A DNA stretch of 64,000 bases from Pseudomonas brassicacearum (GTDB lineage Bacteria; Pseudomonadota; Gammaproteobacteria; Pseudomonadales; Pseudomonadaceae), in contig NZ_MOBK01000010.1 in NCBI RefSeq assembly GCF_003732265.1, forward strand, positions 1-64,000. The letters are read 5' to 3'. The number at the start of each line of letters is the position of its first letter. Position 1 is the first letter of the stretch. The notes under the pieces were generated by a model. That model made no database searches. It was not told the origin of the DNA and saw only the letters and a program-made list of their open reading frames with translations. Positions 9,265 to 18,690 of the stretch are shown one piece after another. A program made the position numbers and the translations under genes.

Positions 9265-10100
9265 GCTTGATTCTCCAAAGCCGGGCTGTAAACCCGTGGC
9301 GCATTCTTCTGGGGCAGATGGATGAGGTTGAGGTTGTGACGACGGGCCCATTGCACGGCAAGGCCCGTGGGTGACGACAGGCTGACCAGGGTCTGGATGC
9401 CGGCGCGCAACACTTTCTGGATCAATTCGAGGCTGCAACGGCTGGTGACAATCGCCAGCCCGCCGGTGGTCGGGATCTTCTGGCGGATCAGTCCGCCAAT
9501 CAGCTTGTCGAGGGCGTTATGACGGCCGATGTCTTCGCGGCCCAGCAGCAATTCGCCCTGACCGTTCATGAACACCGCCGCGTGCACCGCACCGCAGTGC
9601 TGACCGAGCGGCTGGAAGGCGCCGATGCGTTGACGCAGGCCATCGAGCCATTCGGCGGGGGGCAGTGGCGCGCCCGGTAATACCCTGAGATCGGGCAATG
9701 CCTGCTCGACCGCTTCCACGCCACACAGCCCGCAACCGCTGGTGCCGGCCAGTTGCCGACGTTGCTGCTTGAGGTTCCAGAAGGCGCGATTGGCGATGGT
9801 CACTTGCGCGTACTGCGCCGACCCCGAGCCGCTGAGTTGCAGGTCATAAATGTCGGTGGCGTCCTCGATGATGCCGCTGCCCAGGCTGAAACCGACGATA
9901 AAGTCTTCAAGGTCAGTCGGCGTCACCAGCATCACCGCCTGGCTGATGCCGTTGTAGGCGATCGCCAACGCCACTTCCTCGGCGAGCGCGGTGCTGGCCG
10001 ATTCGGTGTATTGGAGGTCGCTATAGCTGTAGGTCTGGCTTGCGTCTGGCGCGGGCGTTTCAAGGGCTGGCGCCGCGCAGGAAGGGCGCTTGGCGTTCAT
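9261..10100 (-). CDS. fdhD: FdhD sulfurtransferase
   Basis: A 279-residue protein that transfers sulfur from a cysteine desulfurase to the molybdenum cofactor of formate-dehydrogenase-type enzymes. The catalytic loop TSGCGLCG with C123 and C126 is present, as is the conserved GREDIGRHNALDKLIG segment. It overlaps the downstream YdeP-type oxidoreductase by four bases, and a LysR regulator lies 93 bp upstream on the same strand. The extra 20-odd residues at the N-terminus (Ala/Pro-rich) look unstructured. The start ATG is the first in frame and gives typical length. Confidence 0.95.
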   Translation of the reverse strand: MNAKRPSCAAPALETPAPDASQTYSYSDLQYTESASTALAEEVALAIAYNGISQAVMLVTPTDLEDFIVGFSLGSGIIEDATDIYDLQLSGSGSAQYAQVTIANRAFWNLKQQRRQLAGTSGCGLCGVEAVEQALPDLRVLPGAPLPPAEWLDGLRQRIGAFQPLGQHCGAVHAAVFMNGQGELLLGREDIGRHNALDKLIGGLIRQKIPTTGGLAIVTSRCSLELIQKVLRAGIQTLVSLSSPTGLAVQWARRHNLNLIHLPQKNAPRVYSPALENQA

Positions 10101-10192
10101 GGCATCACCGACGGATTGGTCAGGCTTAAGCCTAGGCGCGTCAATAGGTCGCGTCTAATCGCTATTACTGATCTGCCGATAGATGGCGTCGA

Positions 10193-11080
10193 TCAAGAGT
10201 CCGTTGGTGATTTCTGATAGATCGCAAAACAGGCCTCCGCCAGGGCCGAACGCGGCGCGCTTCGACGCATGATCAGCCCCAGCCGGGCGAGGGTCTGGGC
10301 TTTTTCGATGGGTTGCAGGCGCAAATGATCGGTGAGGTTTTCCAGGCCGCCGTCCAACGGCATCACCGCGCAGCAGAGGCCGCCGTGCACCGCTTGTAAC
10401 AATTGGTGGACGGCATCGGTTTGCAGCAGGGGTTGGGGCGTCAGGCCGCGACTGTGGAAATTGTGGTCGATGGACTGACGAAAGTGCATGCCGCTGGTGA
10501 GCATGCCCAAGGGCAACTCGATCAGCGATTCCCATGTGAGCGGCGCTTCGCCGAAACTGAAGAAACGATGATCGTAGAGCAGGCCCATGCGCGTTTCGCT
10601 GAACGCCAGCGAATCGAAACGCTCGCCGTCCAGGCGTTCCAGATAGGATACGCCGAGGTCGAGACGGTTGTTCGCCAGTTGTTCGAGGATCTGCTCGGAG
10701 CTCAGCGCCGAGAGTTCGAAACGCAGGTTCGGGTGTTCGGCGTGCAGGCGTTGCATCAAGGGCAGCGGATCGAAACTCGACAGCGGCACCACGCCCAACC
10801 GCAACGTACCGACCAGATTGCCGCGACACGCCGCGGCTTCCGCCTGCAAACCGTCGTAGGCCGCCAGCACCGTGCGCGCCCACGCCAGCACCCGTTCACC
10901 CGGCGCCGTGAAACCTTCAAAGCGCTGACCGCGATTGACCAGCGGCAGGTCGAGTTCTTCTTCGAGGCTGCGCAGGCGCATGGACAGGGTCGGCTGGGTG
11001 ATGTGGCAGCGCGCAGCGGCCTGGCCGAAGTGCCGGGTTTCGTCGAGGGCGATGAGGAATTTCAGCTGCTTGATGTCCAT
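10193..11080 (-). CDS. LysR-family transcriptional regulator
   Basis: A 295-residue regulator. Residues 1-60 form the winged helix-turn-helix (HFGQAAARCHITQPTLSMRLRSLEEEL), followed by the linker helix and a periplasmic-binding-protein-like effector domain. The helix-turn-helix is close to the CysB/OxyR-like consensus. It is 93 bp upstream of fdhD in the same direction, so it may be cotranscribed with or control fdhD and the oxidoreductase. The effector is not known. The same gene order occurs in other Pseudomonas as I recall it. Confidence 0.92.
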   Translation of the reverse strand: MDIKQLKFLIALDETRHFGQAAARCHITQPTLSMRLRSLEEELDLPLVNRGQRFEGFTAPGERVLAWARTVLAAYDGLQAEAAACRGNLVGTLRLGVVPLSSFDPLPLMQRLHAEHPNLRFELSALSSEQILEQLANNRLDLGVSYLERLDGERFDSLAFSETRMGLLYDHRFFSFGEAPLTWESLIELPLGMLTSGMHFRQSIDHNFHSRGLTPQPLLQTDAVHQLLQAVHGGLCCAVMPLDGGLENLTDHLRLQPIEKAQTLARLGLIMRRSAPRSALAEACFAIYQKSPTDS

Positions 11081-11217
11081 CTTCGCTCCAGGGCGCGGTG
11101 AGGGAGGGGATTCTAGCGCTTGCGCCGGATCAACGTCATTGGTCGGGTTGGAACCGGGGATTACAGGCTTGGTCTAGTCTTTTGCGTCTGGAACCTGAAA
11201 ACCAAGGAGAGTGCACC

Positions 11218-11658
11218 ATGAGTCTTTTGAGCTTTGTGAAAGAAGCGGGCGAAAAACTGCTCGATTTGCTGACCCCCGGCAACGCCAATGCCAGCGAACA
11301 GTTGAAGGACCACATCAGCAAGGTCGGCCTGGGTAACCCGAATGTGCAGGCCACGGTGGATGGCGACAAAGTGACCGTGACCGGGGAAGTCGGCAGTCAG
11401 GAAGAGAAGGAAAAAATCCTGCTGGCGGTGGGCAATATTGCCGGCGTGGGCAGTGTGGACGATCAGATTACCGTGACCGGGCCGGTTGCCGTGGCGGCGC
11501 AGTTTGTCGTGGTAAAGGCTGGGGACACGCTGAGCGCCATTTCCCTGCGCGTGTATGGCGATGCCAACAAGTATCAAAAAATCTTCGACGCCAACAAACC
11601 GATGCTCAAGGATGTGAACAAGATCTATCCGGGGCAGTCGTTGCGGATTCCTGAGTAA
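11218..11658 (+). CDS. lysM: BON-LysM domain protein (YgaU/Kbp-like)
   Basis: A 146-residue protein with an N-terminal BON domain (about 22-90, VQATVDGDKVTVTGEVGS) and a C-terminal LysM domain (about 95-145, VVVKAGDTLSAISLRVYGD to YPGQSLRIPE). E. coli YgaU/Kbp has the same architecture and length (149 residues) and binds potassium; no classical signal peptide is present there or here. The frame extends upstream but ATG 11218 follows a good AAGGAGA sequence, so it is the start. A REP pair lies immediately downstream. Confidence 0.93.
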   Translation: MSLLSFVKEAGEKLLDLLTPGNANASEQLKDHISKVGLGNPNVQATVDGDKVTVTGEVGSQEEKEKILLAVGNIAGVGSVDDQITVTGPVAVAAQFVVVKAGDTLSAISLRVYGDANKYQKIFDANKPMLKDVNKIYPGQSLRIPE

Positions 11659-11679
11659 TCTCCAAGACCGTGTGATGGC

Positions 11680-11772
11680 CATCGCGGGCAAGCCACGCTC
11701 CCACAGGTTTTATGTCGTATGCACACTATGCGAACGACACAAAACCTGTGGGAGCGTGGCTTGCCCGCGATG
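11680..11772. repeat. REP palindrome pair
   Basis: Two inverted copies of a Pseudomonas REP unit with arms near CATCGCGGGCAAGCCACGCT and its complement, separated by about 25 bases. The pair sits between the converging lysM and yrfG genes and can fold into a very long hairpin. Confidence 0.9.
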
Positions 11773-11785
11773 CAGGCGATAAGGT

Positions 11786-12448
11786 CTAAAGCCCCGCAAT
11801 CAAATCCCGATAATCCCCCACCGCCGCAAACTCCGCCGTGTCCTTGGGCCCTTTGCGACTGTCCGGTTCACTCACCGCCAACAGATGCGCTACGCCAAAC
11901 GCGCGCGCACTGCGCAGGATCGGAAGCGTGTCATCGATAAACAGACTGCGTGCCGGATCAAAGCCGATATCGGCCTGCAACGCCTCCCAGAACTGCGGAT
12001 TCTCCTTGGGAAACCCGTAATCATGCGAGCTGATCAGGCGCTCGAAATACGGCGCCAATTCAATCCTTTCCAGCTTCAATGACAGCGAATCGCGGTGTGC
12101 ATTGGTGATCATCACCACTCGCTTGCCGGCCTGTTTGATCGCCGCCAGAAAGGTATCCGCATCCGGGCGCAAGGCGATCAGGTGCGCGGTTTCCAGTTTC
12201 AGTTCGCGCACCGGCAGTTTTAATTCAGCGCTCCAGAAATCCAGGCAGTACCACTGCAACTGGCCGGCATTGCGTTCGAACAGCGGCTGCAATTCCATCT
12301 CGGCCATGGCCCGGCTCACCCCGTGCAACTCGGCGTAACGCTGTGGCAAGTGCTCCATCCAGAATTGGTTGTCGTAATGCAGGTCCAGCAGCGTGCCGTC
12401 CATGTCCAGCAGAACGGTGTCGATGTCGCGCCATGGCAGCAGGGACAT
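11786..12448 (-). CDS. yrfG: GMP/IMP nucleotidase, HAD family
   Basis: A 220-residue haloacid-dehalogenase-type phosphatase. Motif I LLDMDGTLLD has the nucleophile Asp15 and Asp17; motif II lies in VVMITNAHRDS and motif IV in SLFIDDTLPIL. The sequence closely follows the YrfG family, which dephosphorylates IMP and GMP. It is divergently oriented from nudE-cysQ, 90 bp away. This trio is a conserved neighbourhood in gammaproteobacteria as I recall it. The ATG has a purine-rich stretch upstream. Confidence 0.93.
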   Translation of the reverse strand: MSLLPWRDIDTVLLDMDGTLLDLHYDNQFWMEHLPQRYAELHGVSRAMAEMELQPLFERNAGQLQWYCLDFWSAELKLPVRELKLETAHLIALRPDADTFLAAIKQAGKRVVMITNAHRDSLSLKLERIELAPYFERLISSHDYGFPKENPQFWEALQADIGFDPARSLFIDDTLPILRSARAFGVAHLLAVSEPDSRKGPKDTAEFAAVGDYRDLIAGL

Positions 12449-12538
12449 AAAAAACTTCTCCAGCGGTAAAAGAGATATCCGAGGTCAACAATCAGGATAG
12501 GCCGGGTATAGTAACGCGTTCACGCCCAGGAGCTTTTC

Positions 12539-13105
12539 ATGCGCCAGAAACCCACCGTACTCGCCCGCGAGATCGTCGCCACCAGCCGTCTGTTCTGTGT
12601 CGAAGAGCTGAAACTGCGCTTTTCCAATGGCGTGGAGCGCACCTACGAGCGTCTGGTCGGCAAAGGCGCAGGTTACGGCGCGGTGATGATCGTGGCCATG
12701 CTCGATGCCGATCACGCGGTGTTGGTCGAAGAATACTGCGGCGGCACCGATGAATATGAACTGTCCTTGCCCAAAGGCCTGATCGAGCCGGGTGAAGATG
12801 TGCTGGCGGCGGCCGAGCGAGAGCTCAAGGAAGAGGCTGGGTATGGCGCGCGGCAACTGGAGCATCTGACTGAGTTGTCGCTGTCGCCCGGTTACATGAG
12901 CCAGAAGATTCAGGTAGTGCTGGCGACCGATTTGTATGAAGAAAGCCTTGAGGGCGACGAGCCCGAGCCAATGGGCGTGGAAAGGATCAACTTGCGCGAG
13001 CTGTCCGCGCTGGCACAGAACCCGCGCTTCACCGAAGGCCGTGCCTTGGCGGCGCTGTATCTGGCCCGTGATCTGCTGACTCAGCGTGGGGTGTTTTTGC
13101 CATGA
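12539..13105 (+). CDS. nudE: ADP compounds hydrolase NudE
   Basis: A 188-residue Nudix hydrolase that splits ADP-ribose, NADH and Ap3A-type compounds. The full Nudix box is present: G80-x5-E86-x7-R94-E95-L96-x-E98-E99-x-G101. Length and flanks (YELSLPKGLIEPGED) match NudE. The stop codon overlaps the cysQ start (ATGA), so the two are translationally coupled. CAGGAG precedes the start. Confidence 0.95.
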   Translation: MRQKPTVLAREIVATSRLFCVEELKLRFSNGVERTYERLVGKGAGYGAVMIVAMLDADHAVLVEEYCGGTDEYELSLPKGLIEPGEDVLAAAERELKEEAGYGARQLEHLTELSLSPGYMSQKIQVVLATDLYEESLEGDEPEPMGVERINLRELSALAQNPRFTEGRALAALYLARDLLTQRGVFLP

Positions 13106-13929
13106 ATTTTCCACATCCATTGATGGCGCCGGTGGTTGATCTGGCGTTGAAGGCTGGCGACGCGATTCTGCCGTTCTGGCGCACCGGCACCGCCGTGACG
13201 GCCAAGGCTGACGATTCACCGGTGACCGCTGCCGATCTGGCGGCTCATCATTTGATTTTGGCCGGGTTGACCGCGCTGGACCCCAGCATCCCGGTGCTGT
13301 CCGAGGAAGACGCCAACATCCCGCAAAGCGTGCGCGCCGGGTGGCAGCGCTGGTGGCTTGTGGACCCGTTGGACGGCACCAAGGAATTCATTTCCGGCAG
13401 CGAAGAGTTCACCGTCAACATTGCGCTGATCGAGCAGGGGCGGGTGGTGTTTGGCGTGGTGTCGATGCCGACCAACGGTCGCTTTTACGTCGGTGGTGCC
13501 GGTTTGGGCGCCTGGCGTGGCGACAAGGGCAGCTCTCCATTGCCGATCCAGGTCCGCGAAGTGCCAGCGGCGGGGGAAGCGTTTACCGTGGTCGCCAGCC
13601 GCCGGCATTCGAGCCCGGAGCAGGAGCGCTTGCTGGCCGGGTTGAGCGATAGCTTGGGTGAATTGCAATTGGCCAACATCGGCAGTTCGCTGAAATTTTG
13701 CCTGCTGGCGGAAGGGGCGGCGGATTGTTATCCGCGTCTGGCGCCGACTTCGCAGTGGGACACGGCAGCGGCGCAAGGCGTGCTGGAAGGTGCGGGCGGC
13801 GAGGTGCTGGACTTGAGCGGTGCGCCGTTTTGCTATCCGGCGCGGGAATCGTTGTTGAATGAATTCTTTTTGGCGCTGCCGGCGAAGGCCGCGTGGCGCG
13901 AAAAATTGCTGGAACTCGCGCGTTCCTGA
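13102..13929 (+). CDS. cysQ: 3'(2'),5'-bisphosphate nucleotidase CysQ
   Basis: A 275-residue inositol-monophosphatase-fold enzyme that removes the 3'-phosphate from adenosine 3',5'-bisphosphate, the by-product of sulfate assimilation and carrier-protein loading. The metal-binding motifs are visible: E68/E69 in LSEED and VDPLDGTKEF with D88, D91, G92, T93; the C-terminal motif is in SQWDTAAAQGVLEGAGG. It overlaps nudE by four bases. A REP pair follows the stop. Confidence 0.95.
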   Translation: MNFPHPLMAPVVDLALKAGDAILPFWRTGTAVTAKADDSPVTAADLAAHHLILAGLTALDPSIPVLSEEDANIPQSVRAGWQRWWLVDPLDGTKEFISGSEEFTVNIALIEQGRVVFGVVSMPTNGRFYVGGAGLGAWRGDKGSSPLPIQVREVPAAGEAFTVVASRRHSSPEQERLLAGLSDSLGELQLANIGSSLKFCLLAEGAADCYPRLAPTSQWDTAAAQGVLEGAGGEVLDLSGAPFCYPARESLLNEFFLALPAKAAWREKLLELARS

Positions 13930-13980
13930 TCGCGGTTAGAAGGGGCTTTACCCCGCAATCTGCCAACTATGCAAAACCCC

Positions 13981-14070
13981 TGTGGGAGCGAGCCTGCTCG
14001 CGAAGGCGGTGTATCAGACAACATTAATGTCGGCTGACACGCCCTCTTCGCGAGCAGGCTCGATCCCACA
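13981..14070. repeat. REP palindrome pair
   Basis: Inverted copies of TGTGGGAGCGAGCCTGCTCG and its near-complement with an intervening 35-40 bases. It lies between cysQ and the converging thioesterase gene. A closely related pair occurs at 24304. Confidence 0.9.
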
Positions 14071-14091
14071 TGTTTTTGTGCTGGCCTCTAC

Positions 14092-14547
14092 TCAGCGGTG
14101 GAGGACGTACTGACCGGTAAACCGCACCGCATCCTCATCGCTGTCGACATTCACGATCCTTGAATGCAGCGTCAACCGCGCCCGCCCATAGCGCTGATAC
14201 ATCGCCAGAAACTTCTTCCACACCGCCGCACTCGGCGCCTGGCAAATCGCCGTCGCGTCCATGGTCACCGGCAGTGGATAGCTGATCTGCCCTTCCTGAA
14301 TCACGATGTGCCCGTCTTCAATCCCTTCTTCACGCAAACGCAAATGCAGCCAGCCCCAACCCGCCAGCACCGCGCCGCAATACAGGCTACCGCCGAACAT
14401 GGTGCTCTTGTGATTGACGTTGGCTTCCAGCGGCAAGTACAGGCGCAATTGCTGGTCGTGCCAGTCGAGCACTTTGACCCCCATCGCCTGCGTCAGGGGG
14501 ATGTCGCGATGGAGAATGGATTCCAGGTGACGACTGTCGCGGTTCAT
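14092..14547 (-). CDS. YiiD-C/hotdog thioesterase-like protein
   Basis: A 151-residue protein resembling the putative thioesterase domain found at the C-terminus of YiiD. The core NVNHKSTMFGGSLYCGAVLAGWG (about 49-71) has the hotdog helix with conserved Asn and Gly-Gly. The frame extends 25 codons upstream, but ATG 14547 (MNRDSRHLES) follows AGAGG and matches the family. It is 40 bp downstream of dctD. Substrate unknown. Confidence 0.85.
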   Translation of the reverse strand: MNRDSRHLESILHRDIPLTQAMGVKVLDWHDQQLRLYLPLEANVNHKSTMFGGSLYCGAVLAGWGWLHLRLREEGIEDGHIVIQEGQISYPLPVTMDATAICQAPSAAVWKKFLAMYQRYGRARLTLHSRIVNVDSDEDAVRFTGQYVLHR

Positions 14548-14587
14548 GCACAGGCCTCTTGTTTGAAAGTGATGATGTAACGGTCGC

Positions 14588-15979
14588 TCAATCGAGATCG
14601 TCGCTCGACCCGCTGGCGCCACCCGCGAAGTTCAGCCCGTGTTTGCGCAGCTTGTCGTGCAAGGTTTTGCGCGGAATGCCCAGCGCTTCGGCGAGGCTGC
14701 GCACAGAGCTGTGAGAGCGTGCCAGTTCGGCGGCGATCAGGCTCTTCTCGAAGTTTTCCACTTGCTCGCTCAAGCTGCCACTGACCCCTTCAACCGTTGT
14801 GGCGGTTCCACCCTCGGGCGCCGTGTTGTCCAGTGCCAGTTCCAGGCCGAGGGCAAAACGTTCGGCGGCGTTTTGCAGCTCCCGTACGTTGCCGGGCCAA
14901 GTGTGGCGCAGCAGCAGGGCGCGTTGCCCCGGTTGCAATTCATGGGGTGGCAGACCGTGGCGGGCACTGGCTTCATCGGCGAAATGCTGGAACAACATCA
15001 ACGCATCTTCGCCGCGCTCGCGCAGCGGCGGAATGCGCAGCGGGGCGACGTTCAGGCGGTAATACAAGTCAGCGCGGAAGCGCCCTTGATCGGCGGACTG
15101 GCGCAGGTCTTCCTTGGTCGCGGCGATGATGCGGATGTCCAGCGGGATCAACTGATTGCCGCCCAAGCGCTCGACGACGCGTTCTTGCAGCAAGCGCAGC
15201 AATTTCACCTGCACATCCAGGCTCATGCTTTCGATTTCATCGAGAAACAGCGTGCCGCCGTTGGCGAATTCGAACTTGCCGATGCGACGTTTTTGCGCGC
15301 CGGTGAACGCGCCGGGCTCGTGGCCGAACAGCTCGCTTTCCACTACCGACTCGGCCAGTGCGCCAGCGTTGATCGCCACGAACGGACCGTTACGACGGTT
15401 CGACAAATCGTGCAGCGCACGGGCCACGACTTCTTTGCCCGCGCCGGTTTCACCGAGGATCAACACGTCAGCCTTGGTCGCGGCCAGTGCGCCAATCTGC
15501 TCACGCAGGCGCAGCATCGGCGCCGATTGCCCAACCAGGCGGGTGCTCAGTTCGTTGCGATCACTCAAGGCCAGACGCAGGCTGCGGTTATCCAGCACCA
15601 ACCGGCGCAAGGCCAGCGCACGGCGCACGCTGTCGAGCAGGGCGTCGCTGGCGAACGGTTTTTCGAGGAAGTCATAAGCCCCGGCGCGCATGGCTTGTAC
15701 CGCCAGCGGCACATCGCCGTGGCCGGTGATCAACAGCACCGGCAGCTCCGGGTCCTGGGCATGCAGTTCGGTCAGCAATTCGAGACCGTCCATGCCCGGC
15801 ATCCGAATGTCGCTGACCACCACGCCCGGCCAGTCGCGCTCCAGTTGCGCGGCCAGGCCTTTGGCTTCGGCCAGCGGCAGGATTTTCAGGCCGGCCAGGT
15901 CCAGGGTCTGACTCAAGGCCTGACGCAAATGGGGATCGTCGTCGATCAACACGACCTGAATGCGATTGTCGATGGTCAT
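14588..15979 (-). CDS. dctD: Sigma-54-dependent response regulator DctD
   Basis: A 463-residue NtrC-type activator. The receiver domain (1-125) has D13-D15 and the phosphoacceptor D57 in VVSDIRMPGMDG. The central AAA+ domain has Walker A GETGAGKE and the sigma-54-contacting GAFTGA loop (in EPGAFTGAQ). A Fis-type helix-turn-helix ends the protein (VRSLAEALGIPRKTLHDKLRKHG). In Pseudomonas DctD with DctB activates C4-dicarboxylate transport genes (succinate, fumarate, malate). The start overlaps the dctB stop by four bases. The target dct transporter genes are not in the window. Confidence 0.93.
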   Translation of the reverse strand: MTIDNRIQVVLIDDDPHLRQALSQTLDLAGLKILPLAEAKGLAAQLERDWPGVVVSDIRMPGMDGLELLTELHAQDPELPVLLITGHGDVPLAVQAMRAGAYDFLEKPFASDALLDSVRRALALRRLVLDNRSLRLALSDRNELSTRLVGQSAPMLRLREQIGALAATKADVLILGETGAGKEVVARALHDLSNRRNGPFVAINAGALAESVVESELFGHEPGAFTGAQKRRIGKFEFANGGTLFLDEIESMSLDVQVKLLRLLQERVVERLGGNQLIPLDIRIIAATKEDLRQSADQGRFRADLYYRLNVAPLRIPPLRERGEDALMLFQHFADEASARHGLPPHELQPGQRALLLRHTWPGNVRELQNAAERFALGLELALDNTAPEGGTATTVEGVSGSLSEQVENFEKSLIAAELARSHSSVRSLAEALGIPRKTLHDKLRKHGLNFAGGASGSSDDLD

Positions 15980-17790
15980 GCACTTCGGTCCTCGGACGGT
16001 TGCAGGCTCACGCCCGGCGCGCCTGCGCGCAGCTTCAGGGTAATCAGGGCGCCACCTTCCTTGTGGTTGGCGAACGACAGTTCACCTCCGAAGGCACGCA
16101 TCAGGGTTTCGCAAATCGCCAGCCCCAGCCCAAGCCCTTGTGTGCGGGTCTTGGTGGTGTAGAAGGGCTCGCTCGCACGCCCCAGGGCTTCCATGCAAAA
16201 GCCGGGGCCGTTATCGCGAATGTACAAAGTGACGCCGTCTGCGGTGGATTGGGCACTCAACCAGAGTTTACGCGGCGGACCTTTTTCGGTCAGCGCATCG
16301 AGGGCGTTGGCCAACAGGTTGCCGAGCACCTGACGCAGACGGGTTTCCCCGGCCTCGACCCACAGCGTGGCGGCCGGCAAATCGCGGATCAGTTCGACTT
16401 CCATGCTGCGTCGGCGCTTGGCCAGTAACGCCAGTGCGTCATCCAGCGCCGGTTGCAGGGCCACGCTTTCCGGCGCGTGCCGATCACGTCGGGCAAAGGC
16501 GCGCAGGTGAGCGATGATCGAGGCCATGCGCCCGGTCAATTCGCTGATCAGTTTGAGGTTGCCGCGCGCATCGTCGGTGCGTTGATGATCGAGCAGCACT
16601 TCGGCGTTTTCCGCATAGCTGCGAATCGCCGCCAGCGGTTGATTGAGTTCGTGGCTGATGCTCGCCGACATCGTGCCGAGTGCCGACAATTTGCCGGCCT
16701 GGACCAGATCATCCTGGGCGCGAACCAGCTCTTGCTGGGCATGCTCGCGCTCCAGCACTTCCTGTTTCAATCGGCGGTTGAGGCCTTCGAGGTCGCTGGT
16801 GCGCTCGGCGACCCGACCTTCGAGTTCACGTCGGGCCTTCGCTTCGAAGGCGATCCGTTCGAGGTAATGGCGCCGGCGCTGCATCATCAGCCCGAGCAGC
16901 AACATCACCACCAACAGCGTTGCGCCGCCAATGGCGACCACCGTGCGCACCGGGCGATCGATCAGGGTGCGCGGGGCCAGGATGCTGACGTTCCAGCCGG
17001 TTTCGGCGATTTGCCGGGTCTGCGTCAGCCAGGCATTGGGATTGAGTTTCAGCGGCTTCGGATCGCGGGTCGGATACGGCTGGATCGCAGAAATGGCCTG
17101 GTTTTCTTCATCGCTCAACGGGCGGGTCGAGCGAAAGCGCCACTCCGGTCGCGACGTGAGAATGACCACGCCGTTGTGGTCGGTCAGCAGCAGTTGTTCC
17201 GGGGTTTTGCCCCAGAGGCTTTCGGTGTGGTCCAGGTCGACTTTGACCACCAGCACGCCGATGACTTTTTCGCCATCGCGTACCGCGGCGGCGAAGAAGT
17301 AGCCGCGTTTGGCCGAGGTCGTGCCCAGGCCGAAAAACCGTCCGAGCCGCCCGGCCATAGCTTCACTGAAATAAGGCCGGAAGGAAAAATTACGCCCGAC
17401 GAAGCTGTCATGTTTGTCCCAATTGGACGCCGCCAGTGTCTTGCCACGGGTGTCCATCAGGTACATGACTTCGGCACCCGTTTGGGTGCTGATGTTTTTC
17501 AGCAAGCGGTTGGCGTTGCCCTGGGTGACGCTATCGTCTGGCGCTCCGAGTACGGCGCGCAGGGCCGGCAGGTCGCCGAGGATTTGCGGCAAGACTTCAT
17601 AACGGTGCAACGTGCCCAGCAGGTTGGCGACGTACAGGTCGAGGGTCTGACGGTTCTGTCCGGCCAGTTCGCTGCGGTAATAACGCTCGGCCAAATGCTC
17701 CAGCGGCCACAGCAGCGGCGCCAGGCACAGCGCTAGCAGTGCGAGGCTGCGCCAGCGGGGTCTGCGAGGGAGGGTCGGAGTCATGAGCAT
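15976..17790 (-). CDS. dctB: C4-dicarboxylate sensor histidine kinase DctB
   Basis: A 604-residue membrane sensor. A membrane segment near residues 13-30 and a second near 290-312 bracket a periplasmic Cache/PAS-like sensing domain. A coiled-coil linker is followed by the HisKA box ISHELNQPLAAIRSYAENAE with phosphoacceptor His at about 380, and a HATPase domain with an N-box and DNGPGF. It partners DctD, whose gene overlaps its stop. It begins 30 bp after rmlD ends with no clear terminator, so read-through from the rml genes is possible. Two ATGs two codons apart compete for the start. Confidence 0.92.
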   Translation of the reverse strand: MLMTPTLPRRPRWRSLALLALCLAPLLWPLEHLAERYYRSELAGQNRQTLDLYVANLLGTLHRYEVLPQILGDLPALRAVLGAPDDSVTQGNANRLLKNISTQTGAEVMYLMDTRGKTLAASNWDKHDSFVGRNFSFRPYFSEAMAGRLGRFFGLGTTSAKRGYFFAAAVRDGEKVIGVLVVKVDLDHTESLWGKTPEQLLLTDHNGVVILTSRPEWRFRSTRPLSDEENQAISAIQPYPTRDPKPLKLNPNAWLTQTRQIAETGWNVSILAPRTLIDRPVRTVVAIGGATLLVVMLLLGLMMQRRRHYLERIAFEAKARRELEGRVAERTSDLEGLNRRLKQEVLEREHAQQELVRAQDDLVQAGKLSALGTMSASISHELNQPLAAIRSYAENAEVLLDHQRTDDARGNLKLISELTGRMASIIAHLRAFARRDRHAPESVALQPALDDALALLAKRRRSMEVELIRDLPAATLWVEAGETRLRQVLGNLLANALDALTEKGPPRKLWLSAQSTADGVTLYIRDNGPGFCMEALGRASEPFYTTKTRTQGLGLGLAICETLMRAFGGELSFANHKEGGALITLKLRAGAPGVSLQPSEDRSA

Positions 17791-17820
17791 CGAGCGCCTG
17801 AGGGTACAGGCGCATTATGC

Positions 17821-18690
17821 CTAGGCTTGTCCGGCAAGACACTCGCGCAGCGCAGTTTGCCAGTCTGGCTGGCTGACGCCCCATTCGCGCCGCAGACGGC
17901 TGCAATCGAGGCGAGAGTTCAGCGGGCGGGCTGCGGGTGTCGGATAGTCGCTGGACGGAATCGGCAGCAGGTTGGCGCATGGCTTACCCTGTTCGCGAAG
18001 CGCATTGCCAATGGCCTGGGCGAAGCCGAACCATGAGGTTTCACCCCGGGCCGTCAGGTGATAGGTGCCCCAGGCGCCGGCCTGTCCCGCTTGCCAGCGT
18101 TCAATCAGCGCGACGGTGCTGCTGGCAATCGTGCCGGCCCAGGTGGGCGCGCCGATCTGGTCAGCGACAATGCGCAACTCCGGTTTTTCTTGCAGCAGGC
18201 GTTGCATGGTCAGCAGGAAGTTACGGCCGTGGGTCGAGTAAACCCAGCTGGTGCGCAAGATCAGGTGCTGGCCTTGAACCGCCGTGATCGCCTGTTCGCC
18301 AGCCCATTTGCTCTTGCCGTAGACGCCGAGCGGGTTGGGCGCATCGTCTTCGTCGTAAGGCTCGGCCTTGCTGCCGTCGAACACGTAGTCGGTCGAGTAA
18401 TGAATCAGCGGGATACCCAGCGCCAGCGCCTCTTCGGCCAATACGCCCGGGCCGGTTGCATTGATGGCAAACGCCAGTTCCGGTTCGCTCTCCGCCTGAT
18501 CGACTGCGGTGTGCGCCGCTGCGTTGATGATCAGGTCGGGGCGTACTGTTTGCACGTGCTGACGAATGTGGTCCGGTTGAGCGAGGTCGAGTTGATCGCG
18601 CCCCAGCACAATCAATTCGCCGACCCCGCCCAGCCGACGCTGCAACTCACGCGAGACCTGACCGTTCTGGCCATTGATGAGTATTTTCAT
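17821..18690 (-). CDS. rmlD: dTDP-4-dehydrorhamnose reductase
   Basis: A 289-residue short-chain dehydrogenase-type enzyme for the last step of dTDP-L-rhamnose synthesis. It has the Rossmann motif ILINGQNGQVSREL, the NAAAHTAVDQAE motif, and the catalytic YGKSKWAGE. The ATG at 18690 ([10 protein letters not shown]) overlaps the rmlC stop by four bases; a longer frame exists but lacks a binding site. It is the fourth gene of an rmlB-rmlA-rmlC-rmlD operon. The product feeds rhamnolipid, lipopolysaccharide core and O-antigen synthesis. Confidence 0.96.
   Translation of the reverse strand: MKILINGQNGQVSRELQRRLGGVGELIVLGRDQLDLAQPDHIRQHVQTVRPDLIINAAAHTAVDQAESEPELAFAINATGPGVLAEEALALGIPLIHYSTDYVFDGSKAEPYDEDDAPNPLGVYGKSKWAGEQAITAVQGQHLILRTSWVYSTHGRNFLLTMQRLLQEKPELRIVADQIGAPTWAGTIASSTVALIERWQAGQAGAWGTYHLTARGETSWFGFAQAIGNALREQGKPCANLLPIPSSDYPTPAARPLNSRLDCSRLRREWGVSQPDWQTALRECLAGQA

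Noticed and set aside
14639-16162. 507-residue plus-strand frame
   Set aside because: Antisense to dctD and the end of dctB, both strongly supported by motifs.
17780-17820. Hairpin GCGCCTG/CAGGCGC between rmlD and dctB as a terminator
   Set aside because: No T-run on the transcribed strand and only a 30-bp gap; read-through seems as likely.
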